64,000 bases of DNA from NCBI RefSeq assembly GCF_900299525.1, contig NZ_OMKA01000026.1, positions 310,001-374,000 of the forward strand, in the 5' to 3' direction. Positions within the stretch are counted from its first letter, which is position 1; each line of letters begins with the position of its first letter. Source of the DNA: Aquimarina sp. Aq78. Its GTDB lineage: Bacteria > Bacteroidota > Bacteroidia > Flavobacteriales > Flavobacteriaceae. The notes beneath the pieces were generated by a model. The model did no database searches and had not been told where the DNA came from. It saw nothing but the letters and a program-made list of their open reading frames with translations. Below, one piece after another: positions 63,124-64,000 of the stretch. The translations under genes were made by a program, and so were the position numbers.

Positions 63124-64000
63124 CTATTCTTTTTTATATAAAAACTCAACAATTTTATACGTGATTTCTTTTGCTTTTGTTTCCTGCAAAAAATGTTTCT
63201 CGTCTATAAAATGAATATCTTCATTCTTAACCTTTAATGCATTAGCTGCACGAACTTGTTGTGGAGGCCATTGTAGCATTGTGTCATGTATCCCCCATAT
63301 AACAGTAACTGGGATATTGATATTTTCAAAAACGGGTGAGTAGTCAGGTAATTCATTACAGGTTTGACTATAGAAATAATACATGGCATGTGTTTTACCT
63401 TCTAATAAGGGAGTTTTATATCCTTCTACATCAAGAGAATTTAAAACGTTTTCTTTAAGTCCCTGATTAAATAGATTTTTGAGTAAGGTATTGGTTGTAA
63501 CTCCATTTCTATAACCCCACATCGCTGTTTTGGCAAGACCTCCTGGTTTCATACGTACAGGAGGGTAAAATCCATCATCATAAATAATAGTATTTAATAC
63601 AATTAGTTTTTCAATTTTATCGGGCGCTTGTTTCAAAAGCTCCCAGGTCCATAGTCCACCAGCATCATGCATAACATGAGACCAGGTCTCGATCCCTAAT
63701 GCTTGCATAAGTTCTAACAAGCGTTTGGCATGATTTTCTGCATTGTAGATTTCAAAACCTTCGGGAGAATCACTAGAACCATACCCCAGCATATCAGGTA
63801 CAATCACTCTAAATCCATTTGCAACCAAAGGGTCAATCATTTTACGATATAACCATCCCGAAGTAGGTACGCCGTGTAATAATACAATTGCAGGCCCTTT
63901 TCCTTTATCTATATATTTGATTAAACCATCATCTGTAGGATATAATCTTTGATCAGATCTAAAATCTTCATAGGTGATTTGATTTTTCCTGATTTTGGTA
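63124..64000 (-). CDS. Alpha/beta hydrolase, haloalkane dehalogenase/epoxide hydrolase-like (N terminus cut)
   Basis: An open frame of at least 291 codons on the minus strand runs off the right edge. The visible N-terminal part includes TKIRKNQITYEDFRSDQ and IKYIDKGKGPAIVLLHGVPT, with the oxyanion HG. The nucleophile elbow reads VMHDAGGLW, with Asp in place of Ser as in haloalkane dehalogenases and epoxide hydrolases. The acid is likely in WGIHDTMLQ and the His in EKHFLQETKA, which matches the dehalogenase HFLQE pattern. The next Met (63840) is internal to the domain, not the start. The reaction is not assignable to one substrate. Confidence 0.82.
   Translation of the reverse strand, partial: TKIRKNQITYEDFRSDQRLYPTDDGLIKYIDKGKGPAIVLLHGVPTSGWLYRKMIDPLVANGFRVIVPDMLGYGSSDSPEGFEIYNAENHAKRLLELMQALGIETWSHVMHDAGGLWTWELLKQAPDKIEKLIVLNTIIYDDGFYPPVRMKPGGLAKTAMWGYRNGVTTNTLLKNLFNQGLKENVLNSLDVEGYKTPLLEGKTHAMYYFYSQTCNELPDYSPVFENINIPVTVIWGIHDTMLQWPPQQVRAANALKVKNEDIHFIDEKHFLQETKAKEITYKIVEFLYKKE

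Overview
The window looks like chromosomal DNA from a marine-type member of the Bacteroidota, family Flavobacteriaceae (Aquimarina-like, judged by protein style only). The DNA is AT-rich. Signs of the phylum are a SusC/SusD pair, many lipoproteins with an L-x-S-C lipobox, S41, S9, M14 and M57-type exported peptidases, AraC regulators fused to membrane segments, TAnnTTTG-type promoter boxes and few Shine-Dalgarno sequences. There are no phage genes, CRISPR arrays, rRNA genes or transposase genes. One tRNA was found.

Layout. 1-2.6 kb: a minus-strand operon (a cut gene, an Old Yellow Enzyme, DoxX, and a NodB-type deacetylase) divergent from an AraC regulator. 2.7-9.4 kb: AraC regulator, membrane-AraC regulator, then a run of exported proteins with two S41 peptidases. 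10.1-34.9 kb: a large divergent carbohydrate utilisation locus. The minus arm runs gntR, aldose 1-epimerase, a GH63-like hydrolase, a kinase-like/M23/aminotransferase fusion, a GH2 beta-galactosidase, a sodium/sugar symporter, galK, a small lipoprotein and galT. The plus arm runs susC, susD, a VCBS/UnbV lipoprotein and a GH89 alpha-N-acetylglucosaminidase. An 18-bp palindrome between the arms is the likely GntR operator. Together the genes suggest uptake of a glycan carrying alpha-GlcNAc and beta-galactose, release of the sugars in the periplasm, and galactose catabolism by the Leloir pathway; galE is not in the window.

35-40.9 kb: an M57-like lipoprotein protease with four 51-residue repeats, tRNA-Ala(GGC) next to a universal stress protein gene, a GNAT and a MATE exporter, and an enoyl-CoA hydratase. 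41.0-42.1 kb: the most unusual part. It holds two tandem genes for double-glycine-leader peptides whose 33/34-residue cores have six cysteines with the same mirror-symmetric spacing, C-x3-C-x6-C-x7-C-x6-C-x3-C. A repeat-like stretch separates them, and a 159-bp MITE-like element interrupts the second copy's flank; the first copy's flank serves as the empty site. 42-55.5 kb: housekeeping and exported genes (queD, lpxH, an ABC ATPase, S9 and M14 peptidases, asd, mscL, alr, tdk, rsmI), plus a possible structured RNA at 46.8 kb. 55.5-64 kb: related MITE-like repeats, an M50-like membrane protein, two unknown genes, a NarL-type two-component pair, an AhpD-like protein, recJ, and a cut alpha/beta hydrolase with an Asp nucleophile.

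All functional calls come from reading motifs and lengths by eye. No database search was run.
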